From Tillandsia leiboldiana (taxonomy: Eukaryota > Streptophyta > Magnoliopsida > Poales > Bromeliaceae): a stretch of DNA of 64,000 bases. The translations under genes were made by a program, and so were the position numbers. Positions 9,266-21,400 of the stretch are shown piece after piece. The stretch lies in contig CM055063.1 of NCBI GenBank assembly GCA_029204045.2, positions 28,217,721 to 28,281,720 on the forward strand. The letters run 5' to 3'. Within the stretch, counting starts at the first letter, position 1. Each line of letters starts with the position of its first letter. Below the pieces are notes generated by a model that was not told where the DNA came from, did not search any database, and saw nothing but the letters and a program-made list of their open reading frames with translations.

Positions 9266-9935
9266 TCAATCCTGGTTCGCGGTGAAAAGATAGGGGTAGC
9301 CCTCCCTCATCTTTGACTCCAGCTCCCACGTTGCTTCCCGCTCCTCGTGGTTGCTCCAGAGCACCTTCACGTAGGGGATGACTCGGTTTCGAAGCGTCTT
9401 GCTCTCTCTTGCTAGGATTCGCACCGGGGTTTCCTCGAAGCTTAGGTCCTCCTTCAGTTCGAGTGTCGAGACGTCCAGGACATGCGATGGGTCGGGGAGG
9501 TATTTCTTGAGCATCGAAACGTGGAACACGTCGTGGACCCGGCTGAGGTTCGGCGGTAGGGCAAGGAGGTAAGCCACTGGGCCAATGCGCTCCAGGATCT
9601 CGAACGGCCCCACAAACCGTGGGCTCAGCTTGCCTTTGAGCCCGAAGCGCTTGATTCCTCTGGACGGCGAGACCCGCAGAAACACGTGTTCTCCCACCTG
9701 GAACTCTAGGTCGCGGCGTCTCCGATCCGTGTAGCTCTTTTGCCGACTCTGGGCGGTCAGTAGGCGCTTCCTGATAAGGCGTACCTTCTCTTCAGTTTCT
9801 TCCACCAAGTCGGGTCCCAAGAACTTCCGTTCTCCTAAGTCGTCCCAACAGATCGGGGATCGGCAGCGTCTGCCGTATAAGGCCTCGTAGGGTGCCATCT
9901 GGATGCTGGCCTGGTAGCTGTGTTGTAGGCGAATT
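9266..9935 (-). pseudogene. Chromovirus B integrase C-terminus and chromodomain
   Basis: The frame ending at 9266 encodes the integrase tail. It has MAPYEALYGRRCRSP, a GPDLVEETEEKV block and the basic DRRRRDLEFQVGEHVFL segment, then the GPFEILERIGPVAY core. It ends with a chromodomain-like module (RILARESKTL, IPYVKVLWSNH, ATWELESKMREGYPYLF). Chromodomains in Tekay/Del elements steer integration toward heterochromatin. The open frame extends upstream to 10102, but beyond about 9935 it is out of frame with the integrase core, so a frameshift lies near 9930. Confidence 0.9.
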
Positions 9936-10317
9936 CGACGAGGGGCAGGTAACGCTCCCAACCGACCCCCCAGTCTAGCACACAGGCTCGCAGCAGGTCC
10001 TCCAGCGTCTGGATCACTCGCTCCGACTGTCCGTCCGTCTGCAGGTGGAAGGCCGTGCTGAACTGTAGTTTGGTCCCCAAGGCCTGCTGTAGGCTCTGCC
10101 AAAACTTCGAAACAAAGCGTGTGTCTCTATCTGATGTGATCGATGCCGGCACTCCATGCAGTCTCACAATCTCGCTGAGGTAGACTTGTGCCAACTGCTC
10201 TCTGGTCCAGGTTGTGTGAATGGGTAGGAAGTGCGCTGGCTTGGTTAGCCGGTCAACAATGACCCAGATTGCGTCGTGCCCCTGCTGTGAACGTGGGAAT
10301 CCAGTGACGAAGTCCAT
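9835..10317 (-). pseudogene. Chromovirus B integrase catalytic core
   Basis: The rve-type core carries all three catalytic acids: Asp in MDFVTG, Asp in ITSDRDTRF, and Glu in GQSERVIQTLED. The integrase would insert element cDNA into chromatin. The start at 10317 is only an internal Met: it is separated from the upstream zinc-binding part by a TAG stop (10323-10325 region) at a position where relatives carry a coding residue. The frame is lost again near 9930 by a frameshift. Confidence 0.9.
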
Positions 10318-10323
10318 GGTGAT

Positions 10324-10800
10324 CTAATCCCACTTCCACTCCGGTACCAGTAAGGGCTGTAGCTTTCCCGCCAGCCGCTGATGCTCTGCCTTTATCTGCT
10401 GACAAACCAGGCAATGCGCAACATGATGAGTCACATCCCCCTTTAGCTTGGGCCACCAGAAAGTCTGCTTGAGGTCCCTGTACATCTTCGTACCCCCCGG
10501 ATGTGCCGCATAAGGGGCGCGGTGTGCCTCAGCTAGGATTTCCTCCTTCAATTCCGGGGTATCCGGCATGCAGATCCGCCCGCGGAACCGTAGAGTGCCG
10601 TTGTCTTCCACTGAAAAGTCACCTTCTTGATCCGGCGAGATCTTGTCTCGTACAAGCTGTAAGTACGAGTCCGCCTGCTGTCCCTCTCGAATTCTCTCGA
10701 ACAGCGTCGGCTTTACCACCAAAGCCAACAGTTGTGCAACTGTGCCCATTGGTACCACCTCCAACTTCAATCGCGAGAATTCCGCGATCAAAGTGCTCTG
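10324..10800 (-). pseudogene. Chromovirus B integrase zinc-binding N-terminus and linker
   Basis: This joins RNase H to the integrase core. It includes the KPTLFERIREGQ linker and the H2C2 integrase zinc motif (His pair in EAHRAPYAAHPGG, Cys pair in CLVCQQIKAEH). It ends at a TAG just before the core. It is offset by a frameshift near 10800 from the RT/RNase H frame. In the intact family this is one polyprotein with the flanking segments. Confidence 0.88.
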
Positions 10801-13045
10801 CTATCGCGCGTGCCGTCGTCTCTTCTGGTTGCCCCTTCCTGCTCAAAGCGTCCGCCACTACGTTTGCTTTCCCGGGGTGGTACTGGATTGTTAGATCGTA
10901 ATCCTTCAATAGTTCAAGCCACCGCCTCTGCCGCAAGTTTAGTTCCTTCTGGGTGAACAGGTACTTAAGGCTTTGGTGGTCAGAGAAAACGTTACAGTGG
11001 ACACCAAAGAGGTAGTGTCTCCATAACTTCAGAACAAAGACCACTGCAGCCAGTTCCAAATCGTGTATCGGGTAATTCTTTTCGTAATCTTTCAGCTGCC
11101 TGGAAGCATAGGCTATTACTTTTCCCTGTTGCATCAATACACCCCCAAGGCCGATCCTCGATGCGTCGCAGTACACCTCAAAGTCCTCTCCGGGTGTTGG
11201 TAGTACAAGAATTGGTGCCCTGGTTAGCCTTCTTTTGAGTTCTTCGAAGCTCTCCTGGCATTGTGTCGACCACACAAACTTTTCTCCTTTCCTAGTCAAC
11301 CGGTTCAGGGGGGCGGCTATCTTCGAGAAGCCCTCGACAAAGCGTCGGTAGTACCCAGCAAGGCCCAAGAAACTGCGGATCTCCGTTACCGTAGTTGGTG
11401 GCTGCCAGGCTGTTACGGATTCCACCTTCTTGGGATCCACGGCGATTCCCTTTGCCGAGATCACGTGCCCTAAAAAGCCCACCTCACGTAGCCAGAATTC
11501 ACACTTCTTGAGCTTAGCGAACAACTCGTGGTCCCTGAGGGTTTGGAGGATTATTTGCAGATGCTGCTCGTGCTCCTCGTCAGTGGGTGAATAGATCAGT
11601 ATGTCGTCGATGAAGACCACTACGAACCGGTCTAGGAAGGGCCTGAAAATTCGGTTCATCATATCCATGAAGACGGCGGGGGCGTTCGTAAGCCCGAAAG
11701 GCATAACCGTAAATTCGTAGTGGCCATACCGGGTCCGGAAGGCGGTCCTTGGAATGTCCTCGTTCCGAACCCGAAGCTGGTGGTAACCCGATTGCAGATC
11801 AATCTTTGAGAAGACCGTCGCTCCCCGCAGTTGGTCGAAGAGGTCGTCGATTCTAGGCATGGGGTACTTGTTCTTCACCGTAACTTTGTTTATCCCTCTG
11901 TAGTCGATGCAGAGTCGTAGGCTTCCATCCTTCTTCCACACAAAGAGCACCGGTGCGCCCCAGGGTGACACACTCGGTCTGATGAACCCTTTGTCCAAGA
12001 GATCCTCCAGCTGCGCCTTAAGCTCCATCAACTCCGCGAAAGCCATTCGGTACGGCGCCTTCGTAATCGGCTGCGTGCCCGGTAGCAGTTCAATCGGGAA
12101 CACCACCTCTCGCTCGGGGGGCATCCCGGGTAGTTCCGTCGGGAAAACATCGGGAAAGTCCCTTACTACCGGGATGTCTGACGGCGCCCCCGAGGGTCGG
12201 GTGGCCATGTCCACCGACGCCAAGTAGGCCACGCACCCACCCTCTACCAATCTCCTGGCTCGTGCCGCTGAGATGACCGCTGGGAAGGAGATGCTCTTGC
12301 ACGCCAGATACGTATTTTTAGGGAAGCTTGGTTCTTGAAGTTGCACCATCCGTTTCTCGCAGTCGATAAGCGCTTGGTACCTTGAGAGCCAATCCATGCC
12401 CAAAACAATGTCGTACTCCTTCAGGGGAATTACCACCAAGTCCCAAGGGCAAGGCAGTCGCCCTAGCTTAATTGGGCAGGTGGCCACCAAGCTGGTCGCC
12501 TCCAGTGTCCCACCCGCCGTCTGGACCGTCATTCGGTTTTGGAGAGGTGTCTCCCCAAGGTCATGCATAAACACGTAATCACAAGAAATGAACGAGTGTG
12601 TTGCTCCGGTATCAAAGAGGGTCCTAGCTCGGGAATTTGAAACAGAAGTAATACCTGCAAGCACGTCCTCCGGCCTGTCCGTCTCTTGGTGGGCAATTGA
12701 ATAAACTCGCCCGCCCGGTTGAGGTTGCCTTGCCTCCTCGCGTCGCGGTGCCGGAGGCCTAGAGGTCGACCCCATAGGAGCTTTCCCCCGCCCTGAGAAC
12801 TGTGTCGAAGGCGTGGATGCGGTAGAGGAGGCTGATCCCAAGGTTAGGGGGCAGTTGCGGCGGAAGTGCCCCTGCTTGCCGCAGCGGAAGCAATGATCGA
12901 CTCTCTGGGGGCAGTCTAGCACTTGATGTGCCCCCCCGCAGATTACACAAGGCCTGTCCCCCGGCCTCGGTCCTCCTGCAGGTGCGCTCCGGGATCCTGA
13001 CTGTGGTCTCCACCGCTTGGGGGGTCGGCTCCCACTGTAAGAACC
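10800..13045 (-). pseudogene. Chromovirus B zinc knuckles, protease, RT and RNase H
   Basis: The frame (open from 13288 to 10619, biologically meaningful from about 13045 to 10800) encodes, in order, two zinc knuckles (CVICGGAHQVLDC and CFRCGKQGHFRRNC), a protease with intact LFDTGATHSF, and RT with SKIDLQSGYHQ and FIDDILIYS. RNase H follows with YCDAS, HDLELAAV and SDHQSLKYL, ending at ADALSRKG. Catalytic residues for protease, RT and RNase H all look present. It replicates the element RNA into DNA in virus-like particles. Frameshifts at both ends separate it from gag and integrase. The upstream one lies at or near a run of C at 13042-13052, where sequencing error is also possible. Confidence 0.92.
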
Positions 13046-13330
13046 CCCCCCCAACGTACGGTTGTTGCTGCTTCTTTTCCTCGTGCCGCACCGGGGCCTC
13101 CCTCTTGGCGCGTGTAACTGCGAACCCGCGCTCGACCACAGTGGCCCGGTCGACCACTTGTTGGAACGTGTGCAAATCGGCTGCCTGTACCACTTGGAAG
13201 ATGTCACTCCGTAAACCATCCACGAAAAGTTGCGCCTTGTGGGCTTCGTCCCTTTTGAAGAAAGGGACGCAGTTCGCCAATCGCACAAAACCGCGCTGAT
13301 ATTCCATAACTGTCTTGCTCCCCTGCTGGA
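13045..13330 (-). pseudogene. Chromovirus B gag, middle segment
   Basis: The frame beginning near 13307 encodes the capsid C-terminal part (MEYQRGFVRLANCVPFF, AQLFVDGLRSDIFQVVQ, VDRATVVERGFAVT) that precedes the zinc knuckles in Tekay gag. It is out of frame with both the upstream gag (stop at 13337) and the downstream zinc-knuckle frame, so gag carries two frameshifts. Confidence 0.88.
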
Positions 13331-13336
13331 TGTGAT

Positions 13337-14107
13337 TCAGTCGTCCTCCAGTTTCTTTTTGACGCTGTTGGTAAAGAAAGCCCCAAACAGCTCCTGCTTA
13401 AATGTCGTCCATGATGGAAGCACGGTGCTCTTGGTTGGGTCGGGGCGCACCGTCTTCCACCACAAGCGGGCGTTTCCCCCCAGGCAGTGCACCGCTAGGG
13501 GGACCCGCTCACAGTCCTCCATGAGCAAGTCTTCAAATAGCTTTTCCATCGATCCTACCCAGTCCTCGACGACCCAAGGATCGGTCGTTTCTCCCTCGAA
13601 CACGGGTAGATCGTATTTCTTGAAATCCGCCAGGTTGGCTCGTACCCGCTCCCGCTCCATCAGTGAAGTTGTCCCCTCTCCCGCGGCGGCAGCGGCCACG
13701 ATAGGAACGGGTGCCACCAAAGTCTCCCCCGAGGTACCCCCGCCAAGGGCCCCCGGAGCCGGCCCCGTGGACGCTGCTGGGGGTGCTGCTACCGGCGTCG
13801 TCGTCTGGGCTGATGCCATCCCGGCCGCTGCTGTCGGCGGAGGGGCCATTCCTGCCCCTGTCCCCGTCACTTGCGGTACTGCCGTTGGCGCGGTTAGCCC
13901 CTGTGGAAGGGCCGGTGCGACCGTCGCCGTCGCGGCCGGGAGCCGCTGCGTCAACTGACGCACATGATCGGTGAGAGTCGCCAGTTGTCCCGCCATCTCT
14001 CGCAGTTGTTGCCGCAGGAGTTGGTTCTCCGCGGCCGTCGATGCCGTCGCATCTGCCCCCTCGTCCCCGGCCGACGCTCTGGTTCGGACCATCGTCTGTA
14101 CACACAT
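13337..14107 (-). pseudogene. Chromovirus B gag, N-terminal segment
   Basis: A 256-codon frame. It has a Gln/Leu-rich coiled stretch (about residues 29-55) and an Ala/Pro/Thr-rich linker, then the gag capsid start (LPVFEGETTDPWVVEDWVGSMEKLFEDL, ARLWWKTVRPD, TTFKQELFGAFF). Two starts are possible: Met at 14107, or Met five codons later (MVRTRASAG), which resembles other Tekay gag starts better. It stops at 13337 just before the next capsid block, so the capsid is interrupted. Confidence 0.9.
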
Positions 14108-14300
14108 GCAACCAAAACATTAGTCCTAGTCCCTGCTAGAACACAGCCCTACATCGAGAGAGAAGAAACTACACTTTCCCCCTCCCTCCCCCGATCACTC
14201 ACGTCCGGCACCCCTATGTCCTACACATTTCATTTACTCGAAACTACGTGTGGTATTACCGTGGATGTTGGACCTTCGCTGTTGTGATTAAAAGAAAACC

Positions 14301-14312
14301 TCTCTGATACCA
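14301..14312 (-). other. Chromovirus B primer-binding site
   Basis: The minus strand reads TGGTATCAGAGA, 11 of 12 bases like the initiator-Met tRNA site. It is separated from the LTR by the 8-nt spacer gattaaga. Confidence 0.9.
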
Positions 14313-14320
14313 TCTTAATC

Positions 14321-15624
14321 TGTCACGCCCCGGGGGTCTCGCTCAGCGGAAAAGAAAGAGTTGTTAGTTTGAATCCCCTTTTTTTTTTTTTTTGAAATTC
14401 GGTCCTCCCCGGCACGTGCCCAGATCCGCCGCATATACAGATTTACTCGAAAATCGGGCAGAGTCTCCTCTGTATATGCACGGCATCGCGGCTATTACAA
14501 CATCTCAACACAAGCATTCAGTTAATCACAACAGTTCGATATTCAACCAACAATGCAAACTAAATAGAATGCCCGTCGCCAGTCAAGTTGAAAGGATAAA
14601 CTCACAGTTTTGAAAACAGGTCCACACGACCCAAGGTTCTAAAAACGGTTTGGAAAGATGCCATAAATCCACAGGGTTTGGAAACAGGTCCACACAACCC
14701 GAGGTTTTGAAAACAGTTTAGAAATCCCATAAATCCACATGGTTTGGAAAACGGGTCCACACGACCCCATATTTTTGAAAGATAGTTTTCGAAGTTCCTT
14801 TTTCTTTTCTAGTTATTTTGCTTTGGAAAACGGCCGAACAGGGATAATAAAAGAACCATAATATCAAATCCAAAACACCGGTAATCAACATCCACACCGA
14901 CCCCACAAGGGTATCGCGAACCACACCGTAGTCTACAGTACCAAATGAAATGCAAGGAAAAGTAAAGGAGATACAGACTAGGGCTCCTCACTGCCCGACC
15001 ACTCCTGCCTCGACCTCACCGTCGTCTACCGCTCACCCCTGGAAGAACCTGTCACGGAGTGGGTAGTCAGTGACAAGTAATAGTAATAATAAGCAAGAAA
15101 GAAAAGCCAAACCCAACTGTAAGACTATCCGGAGCAACCACTCGGCTCACTGGACGAGTAACACGTGAACACCTGCAATACCTGTAATACCTGTAGCACC
15201 TATGCACCTTGATCTCGTCGGGCACCTACCCCGACAAATCGCACCGCTCACACCTTGGGGCACCTGACCTCGTCGGACACCTATCCCGACAGGTCACACC
15301 TCTCCCCCCCCTTTTGATGCCTCAAACCCCACACCTACGGGGGCCCCCACTACCTCACCTCGTGGGTTTACACGGGTCGAAGACCGCTTTCCCGGAAAAG
15401 AGCACCCTTTGCGGTGGCCAGACCGCGGGTGCGCGTGTCGCAACTACGAGCAAAAAACCAATATACAGGATAATACCGCAAACACTAGAGACCGTTAGCA
15501 TTAGTACGGATAGCATGCAATTAGTAACCTTCCAACAACATTGACACTATGTTAAGCCTCAAAGAAAAACCCAAAAGTAGGCCCAAGAACAGAACCACAG
15601 CATTTTAAACCAGTGGGTACTACA
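14321..15624 (-). repeat. Chromovirus B 5' LTR
   Basis: 1304 bp, about 99% like 7919-9227 by eye. This LTR would drive transcription of the minus-strand element. Confidence 0.96.
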
Positions 15625-16439
15625 GGAACCTTGGATTTATTTGTTGATTTTAGATTGAGATTTTGAGTGGATTTTTGGATGTGACTCTCCTCTTTTGTGC
15701 TGTGGGCTGAGGAGTGGATTTTCTTGGCGCGGAGCCGAGGTGTCGTGCACGTGCTGTGAGCCGGCCGTGGAGAGGTCCGGAGTGCGCGCAGATTTTTGTA
15801 GAAAACTCGAGAGGGTGTTCGAGCTTCCGAGATTATTTTCGAGAATCCCGACAGTACGCGTGCGTGCGGCGCGGTTTTGGGCGTTCCGGCAGAATTCTAA
15901 CAGTGAGCGGTGCGGCGCTTCACCGACTTCAGCGAATGCCTGCGGAATGCTTTTGAGGTGGGTTGGAATTTCTTCAAGATGTATGGAATGCCTTCTAAAG
16001 CTATTGAATGCATTTTGGTCATGTTAGCTTATTATTTGTATAGCTGGTAAATCTGATAGTTGCCTAAAAAACTATAGAAAGACATTTATGAGCCCCAGAT
16101 ATTTTTAGCATGATCTAGGAATGAATTGACACTAGACAGCATGATTGGTTGGCATTAGATTGGCATCTGAACCGTTTTAAAAATCGGCGAACCGGTTTTA
16201 TTGAAAAATGTGATTTAAAAATAGTTTGAAATTATTGTGAGCTTCCATAGAGATTGAGTAGGTTCAGGATGCATATGTTCTCGTGCCGGGGGGCCGAGTA
16301 GATTTTAGAGCTTGTGGGATGAGTTTCTAGTGTCAGGTGAGTTGAGATCCCTTGTGGGATTATTCTAGATCATGGGTATATATATTCTGATTTGGTAGTG
16401 GAGATGGTTCTCCAACTTGGTTTTGAGAGGTTGGGCTCT

Positions 16440-16580
16440 GGCAAATTGAGTCGTGGAGGTTTCCCGACTTAGCCATGGGATGTGCATTATCAGATTTAGT
16501 CGTGGAGGGTTCTCCGACATAGCCTTGAGAGGGTTTGGGCATTCCCTGATCCAGTCGTGGAGGGTTTCCGACTGTGATGT
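16440..16580. repeat. AGTCG...CGACT hairpin repeats in A LTR
   Basis: Three successive imperfect units of the form (A/G)GTCGTGGAGG-T(T)TCC-CGAC(T/A), each able to form a short stem. Equivalent series lie at 49495-49675 and, inverted, at 47255-47430. Related A-family copies keep them. Confidence 0.7.
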
Positions 16581-16737
16581 GTTATCTGGATATTGGGTAT
16601 CCGATCTGTTTGATCGTTGATTATAGCCTGCATGTGCCATTACGAGACAGTTGAGACAGACGAGACACTTGAACTCGGTGGGGTCGCTCCCCTCGAGTAC
16701 GCTCCGGATGCGTGATGATGATTGAGATAGACAGACT

Positions 16738-16915
16738 AGGACGCCCCATGGGGGTGGGCAAGAGCGTTCCTAGTAGTTAGTAGGACGCCCCACGGGGGTG
16801 GGCAGGTGCGTTCCTAGTAGTCAGCTTATGACGCCCCACGAGGAGTGGGCAGGTGCGTTCACAGTAGTCAGTAGGACGCCCCACGTGGAGTGGGCAGGCG
16901 CGTTCCTAGACGACA
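16738..16915. repeat. ~45-bp minisatellite in A LTR
   Basis: Four tandem copies of a unit containing 'ggacgccccacg', 'gtgggcagg' and 'gcgttcctagtagtcag'. The same minisatellite in A3 (32268-32399 plus 47053-47100) is where copia F inserted. Confidence 0.85.
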
Positions 16916-17427
16916 GGCGCGGGCTTGACTGAGCCAGTTTTGGGCCAGTCATTGAGATTTGGGATTTGAGAGCACCTCGTGTGCGAGTGGTGCATAGCTT
17001 GCTCTTAGATGAGTTTTCCTTTGAGCATGATACTTGAGGCATTTAGTAGTGAGGGCGTATGCATAGCAGGATCATAGTAGAGATTTCCTTGGGCATGTTG
17101 TTATGGCATATAGTTGTAGCTCATTTCCTTCTTTCATTTATAAATCTATCTGCATACCTATCTCTTGTGCCTCCAGTAGAATTAGTGGGCATACCGTGGA
17201 TATTCGTGACGGTACCCACTGAGATCTACCTTCTACAGTAGATCTCACACCCGCTGCGGCGACAGGTTCCTGAGGTAACTGTTCCGGCTTGGTTCGCGCG
17301 GAGTCAGCTGATCGAGGTGAGGACGTGGCTGAGTAGTACCTTACCAGTTTTGAGAGTCAGAGGTAGCTCTACCCTGTATTTTATGTTTCTACTTTTGTAC
17401 TGGACAGTCTGAGAGATTGGTGAGGCC

Positions 17428-17618
17428 TCCTAGGCTGATCCGCAGGCTGAAGCTTCCAATTTCGACACCGCCAACTCACTTTTCGCCCCGGAGGCTCCCG
17501 CGTCGATCCGAAGCCTCTCGAACTCCACTGTAAAAATAAAATACACGTCCCAAGTGGTATCCACCCACCATGCCCAACTGCGGAGTCGGTGCTCTACACG
17601 TAACCCCGGTACTCTACA
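17428..17618 (-). mobile_element. A-family LTR terminal fragment
   Basis: On the minus strand it starts TGTAGAGTAC at 17618 and follows A U3 for about 190 bp (agtgagttggcggtgtcg, ggaagcttc). It is inverted relative to, and abutting, the truncated A LTR on its left. Confidence 0.75.
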
Positions 17619-18110
17619 CTGCGCCATGACCATCATAACCTGTATCTATAGACTAGATCGTGGTAGCTGTACCCGATAAAGCCAAGTGCTTTTCTTTGTC
17701 CCCATTTTGTATATACCAATTGCGCCAAAATGTTCAACACCCTGTCCTTCCTTAACCTCAAAATAGTTATGCAAAAATTACAATAAAAAGGGAGAGAAGG
17801 GCCGGACTCCATGGTCCAACAACATCCCCTATCCTGGTTCGATTACCCACCTCTTACGGCGAAGAAAACGATGTGTGAAAACTCCCAAAACACCTCAAAC
17901 TTTGCCCAGACGAAGACTACACCAAAAACTATTGCTAAAAACATCATTGTAACGAAATTTCGCAAGTCGGGGGTCAAACCGGAGTTTCGACGGCAAAACC
18001 GATGAAAAACAACGCTTGACGGAACGACATGGCTAAAGGTGCGATGAAACGGCGAAACCAAGGCGGCGACGACGATATCCATGCGGCGGCGGCCTGCCCC
18101 CCCCCTACAA

Positions 18111-18134
18111 CCCCCCCCCCCCCCCCCCCCCCCC
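18111..18134. repeat. Poly-C tract
   Basis: 24 consecutive C (plus a shorter C run at 18097-18105). Its length is likely unstable and error-prone in the assembly. Confidence 0.95.
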
Positions 18135-18339
18135 ACGCACCGGCGCGGCCGCGGAGGTCCCAACGCGTGGCGCTCCGCGTCGCCTAGTCCCGCGCGGCAA
18201 TGCCCCGCACGGCTGCCTCGCGTGCTGCTTGCGCCAAGCGCGTGTCGAGGCCCGTGCGGCAGCACCTCGTGTGGCGGCGTCCCGAGCGGCGCTATTCACG
18301 ACAACTCCGTCAAGGCTGTACACAAGCATCCAATTGGCG

Positions 18340-18475
18340 GCGGCGGCCTCCCATCTTTGACGATGGCAGCAGCGGCTTCCCAATTTTACATCGACGGCGG
18401 CGGCGGCCTCCCGTCTACATCGACGGCGGCGGGAGCCTCCCGTCTACATCGACGGCGGGGCGGCCTCCCGTCCAC
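18340..18475. repeat. GC-rich short tandem repeat
   Basis: Imperfect copies of a ~28-bp unit like 'ctcccgtctacatcgacggcgg', about five copies. Confidence 0.75.
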
Positions 18476-18496
18476 CTTGACGGTGTTGACCCTAAC

Positions 18497-21400
18497 TGTC
18501 ACGCGCCAGGTGTAAACCAGAACCCGGGCCCATCTACAAATCCGCCGTGCACACGAAATTTGCCGCGTACACGAAGCGCCGGTAAGCTGCTCAGATATAA
18601 GAGTTAATAATAAAGAGCATAAAACAGAGCGGAACTAAAAACTAATACATCTCAGACTGAAACTGGATGTAAAATACAGTACATCTGTATAATAATACAT
18701 CTGTCTCTCCCAGCTCACCAAAAATATACAACTTGCTGGCTAAAGCCAGACCCAAAAGTAAAAGTACAACAGTCTGAGTAAAAAGGGTACGCCCAAAGTC
18801 TAGCTAAACTCTCTCATCCTGCCAGGAGATCTATCTACTCAGCCGTCCTCTCTCTCGATTTGCCGCTCCCGCAGAAGACACTGCAAAACAAGGAAAAGAA
18901 AAAGAGGAAAAGAAGAATGGGGATGAGAACTACTAGTAAACCAACCAATAGCCTCCCCTAGTGGGTAAAGCCTCATACTCCGACGCACCCACTAGGTCTA
19001 CCAGAGGCAAAAAGGGAAAGAAGAGTGGTAAGCAATAAAGACTACAGAAAAAAGAAAACTATCACTACTATGCCTCTAATGCAATCCCAGAATGGGAAAA
19101 CCGAATATATGCATCAGTAACCAAAACCGTCCAGATAATCCCAATCTATCCACTAGTAAAAACCGGTACTGCCTGCTGCCGCCCTGGTCATCGAGCAAAT
19201 GAAGCCGCACCGATGTGATAGCAAAAACTCAAAACCACCAGCGGGATACAGACCGGCTTCTGACCGGCACGGTCGCATCCCAAAATAAGTAACAGACCGG
19301 CTCCTGTCCGGCACGGTCGCACACTCCGGAGTGGAACTCGAGGGGAGCTACCCACACGAGTAAAGTAGCCATGCCACAAGTATCATAAAAGTAGGACTGG
19401 ATCACTACCGTGCTCTAGGAAAACAAATCCCTCCACTAAAGAAATCCCGATCCCCAATCTGATGCATAAGTAAACATCCGGTCTACCGCGCAATATCCGC
19501 GGTCGCCGCAATACCCCCACCATCCACGGTCCGGTACAACAACCAACACCCGGCCAACCGTCCAAAATCCGCGGTCGCCGAAATACCCAACAATCCATAA
19601 TCCAATAACCGACATCCGATCAACCGCCCAAAATCCGCGGTTGCCGCAATATCCCACAATCCACAATCAGGTCCAACAACCGACACCCGGTCAACCGCCC
19701 AATATCCGCGGTTGCCGTAATACCCCATAAGTCCACAATCTGGTACAACAACCAACATCCGGTCAACCACCCAATATCCGCGGTTGTCGCAACACCCCAC
19801 AACCCACAATCAAGTCCAACCTGTCCCAGACACAAAGTCTCGACTACACTATCCCAAACCCCTGCTCGAACCCGAGCAACATGAATAACCTGACTAACGA
19901 ATAAGGAGAAAAGAAGCAAACATGGTTTCTCCTAAGTCAAGTTTCAACATGATAGTGTAGCAATAAAAGATGGCCTATCTAGATGTCCATATAAGCATGC
20001 AAATGTCCTCATGTAGAATAAAAGGAAGCATCAAGTAATACTCTCACATACGCTAGATCATAATGTCCCAGCATGATAATTCCTCTTTGCAATAGCAACT
20101 AAGTACTAACATGGCGCGCACAAGTATCCCTACAATAATATTCCCACAATCATGTTCTTACATTAATATTTCCCTAATAATATTCCCAACATGATATGTC
20201 CACAAGATTAGTCTCATGTGATAGGCTCACATTTATTTGATTTAAGCATGACTGTCAATTGGGTGATCAATCAATAAGTCTAATATAGAGACTTCTCTAA
20301 TAAACCTAGTGAGCAAGTTGAAAAGTGAGGTATACAACAACCACCCACCTCGATCGTGAAGCACGCAAAGCACCGCTCCAAACTCGCCCTCTCACAAAGT
20401 AAACCCCGGCTCACCGCGAAAACTGCAACAACAATCAGCATGGTGCACAATTAATCCCATAATTGTCACAAAGCCGCTGTCCGCGTAACCAGTCCAGAAG
20501 ATGGTAAATTTTCACCTGCGAGATGACCTCAGAAAATTTCAAAAAAATAACCGCTGCGATACTCGCGACGAGTAGATGCAAAACGAGTACTCGCATGTCC
20601 TGTTTCGACGCCTGTAGGCCAAGAAACAAATAAAACACCGTGGCGAGCCAAACATCCTACGATTGATAATCTGTAGCATTCAGTCTAGAAAAAGTGGAAT
20701 TATCACCTTCGAAGCAACCTCAGAAAAATCTGATAAAAATATGATCGCGTTCCTCTTGAAGCGTAGATGCCGATCGAGTCCTCACACGCCCCGATCCGAT
20801 GCCCGTAGGCCGAGAAATCTCAACAATACTCCACCGCAGTCCCAAACATCGCAACAGTACAAGGGGTCAAAAGGTACCTTGGGAACACCACCAAAAACTC
20901 GAAACGGAGCGAAGTGATAAATACAGAAATCGAAGGCGTACCTCTCGTGAACGCGCTTCCACAAAAATCGGCTCAAAACTCCATCGGGGTGATCCAGGGG
21001 ACCTCACGGACGAAGTGCGCCGCGTCGCAGAAAACGCCGATGCCGCGGCCTCCAAAAATTCCCAAAATCCTCGGAAGTGTAGAAGACTTGTAGATCCTGC
21101 TCCCTGCCGAAGATGGGCTCAAGAGAGGCTCGGAAAAGCCCTCAAAAAGAAGCCCAAATGGGCTATTTATAGCCCAGCCCACAAAGAAAAGCAATTCGGA
21201 TTCGGGCGCAGGATTTGGGCGCCCGAATCCGGCGTGGCCCAACACTGTGCGCGCCCGAAACCACCACAGTGCGCCACGTGGCCTCCCCGCGCCCTGCGCA
21301 CATGCGCCCGCTAGTTGCGGCGCGCCACATGGCAGCGCGGTCCACGGCGGGGAGCACAGTCCACAGTCCACGCCGGGCCAGCCGGGTCGCTGCGCCCGCC

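Larger units (their letters stand above)
7919..15624 (-). mobile_element. Chromovirus B (Ty3/gypsy, Tekay/Del type), full length
   Basis: Complete structure: 5-bp TSD ggaac (7914-7918 and 15625-15629), two ~1.3-kb LTRs, PBS, gag, pol with C-terminal chromodomain, and PPT. Counting by eye, the LTRs differ at about 15 positions plus a poly-T length difference, so it inserted recently compared with its surroundings. It interrupts an A-family LTR. Coding capacity is spoiled by several frameshifts and one stop (see gag and pol entries), so in this assembly it is not autonomous. Some indels sit in homopolymers and could be sequencing errors. Confidence 0.96.
15630..17421 (+). mobile_element. A-family LTR, continuation right of chromovirus B
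   Basis: Continues the LTR interrupted at 7918. It is collinear with 31030-31529 plus 49249-50530 (A2). It contains the AGTCG...CGACT hairpin repeats, the ~45-bp minisatellite and the 'gtgggcataccgtgg' block. Similarity stops near 17421 at 'gagagattggtgag', short of the usual GGCGTGACA terminus. It is therefore truncated by the next fragment. Confidence 0.88.
17619..18491. other. Unassigned sequence, probably part of the E LTR
   Basis: This region is the left flank of solo LTR J. Because J is bounded by the TSD ctaac, the sequence directly continues at 21909, i.e. into the LTR of chromovirus E. It contains a 24-bp C run and a Gly/Ala-codon-like GC repeat, but no conserved frame. I cannot place the outer edge of the E LTR; tgtatctatag at 17641 is one candidate. 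Confidence 0.5.

Noticed and set aside
13533..14120. Alternative frames across the gag region of chromovirus B
   Set aside because: Shadow frames. Only the frame with the capsid words (DPWVVEDWVGSMEKLF, ARLWWK) matches the family.
16738..16915. CRISPR-like regularly spaced repeats
   Set aside because: Direct ~45-bp repeats without unique spacers, in a plant LTR and repeated in other LTR copies. It is a minisatellite.
19188..19919. Repetitive Gly/Tyr/Trp-like frames on the minus strand
   Set aside because: They are translations of the ~70-bp CCGCGG tandem repeat of LTR J in several frames.
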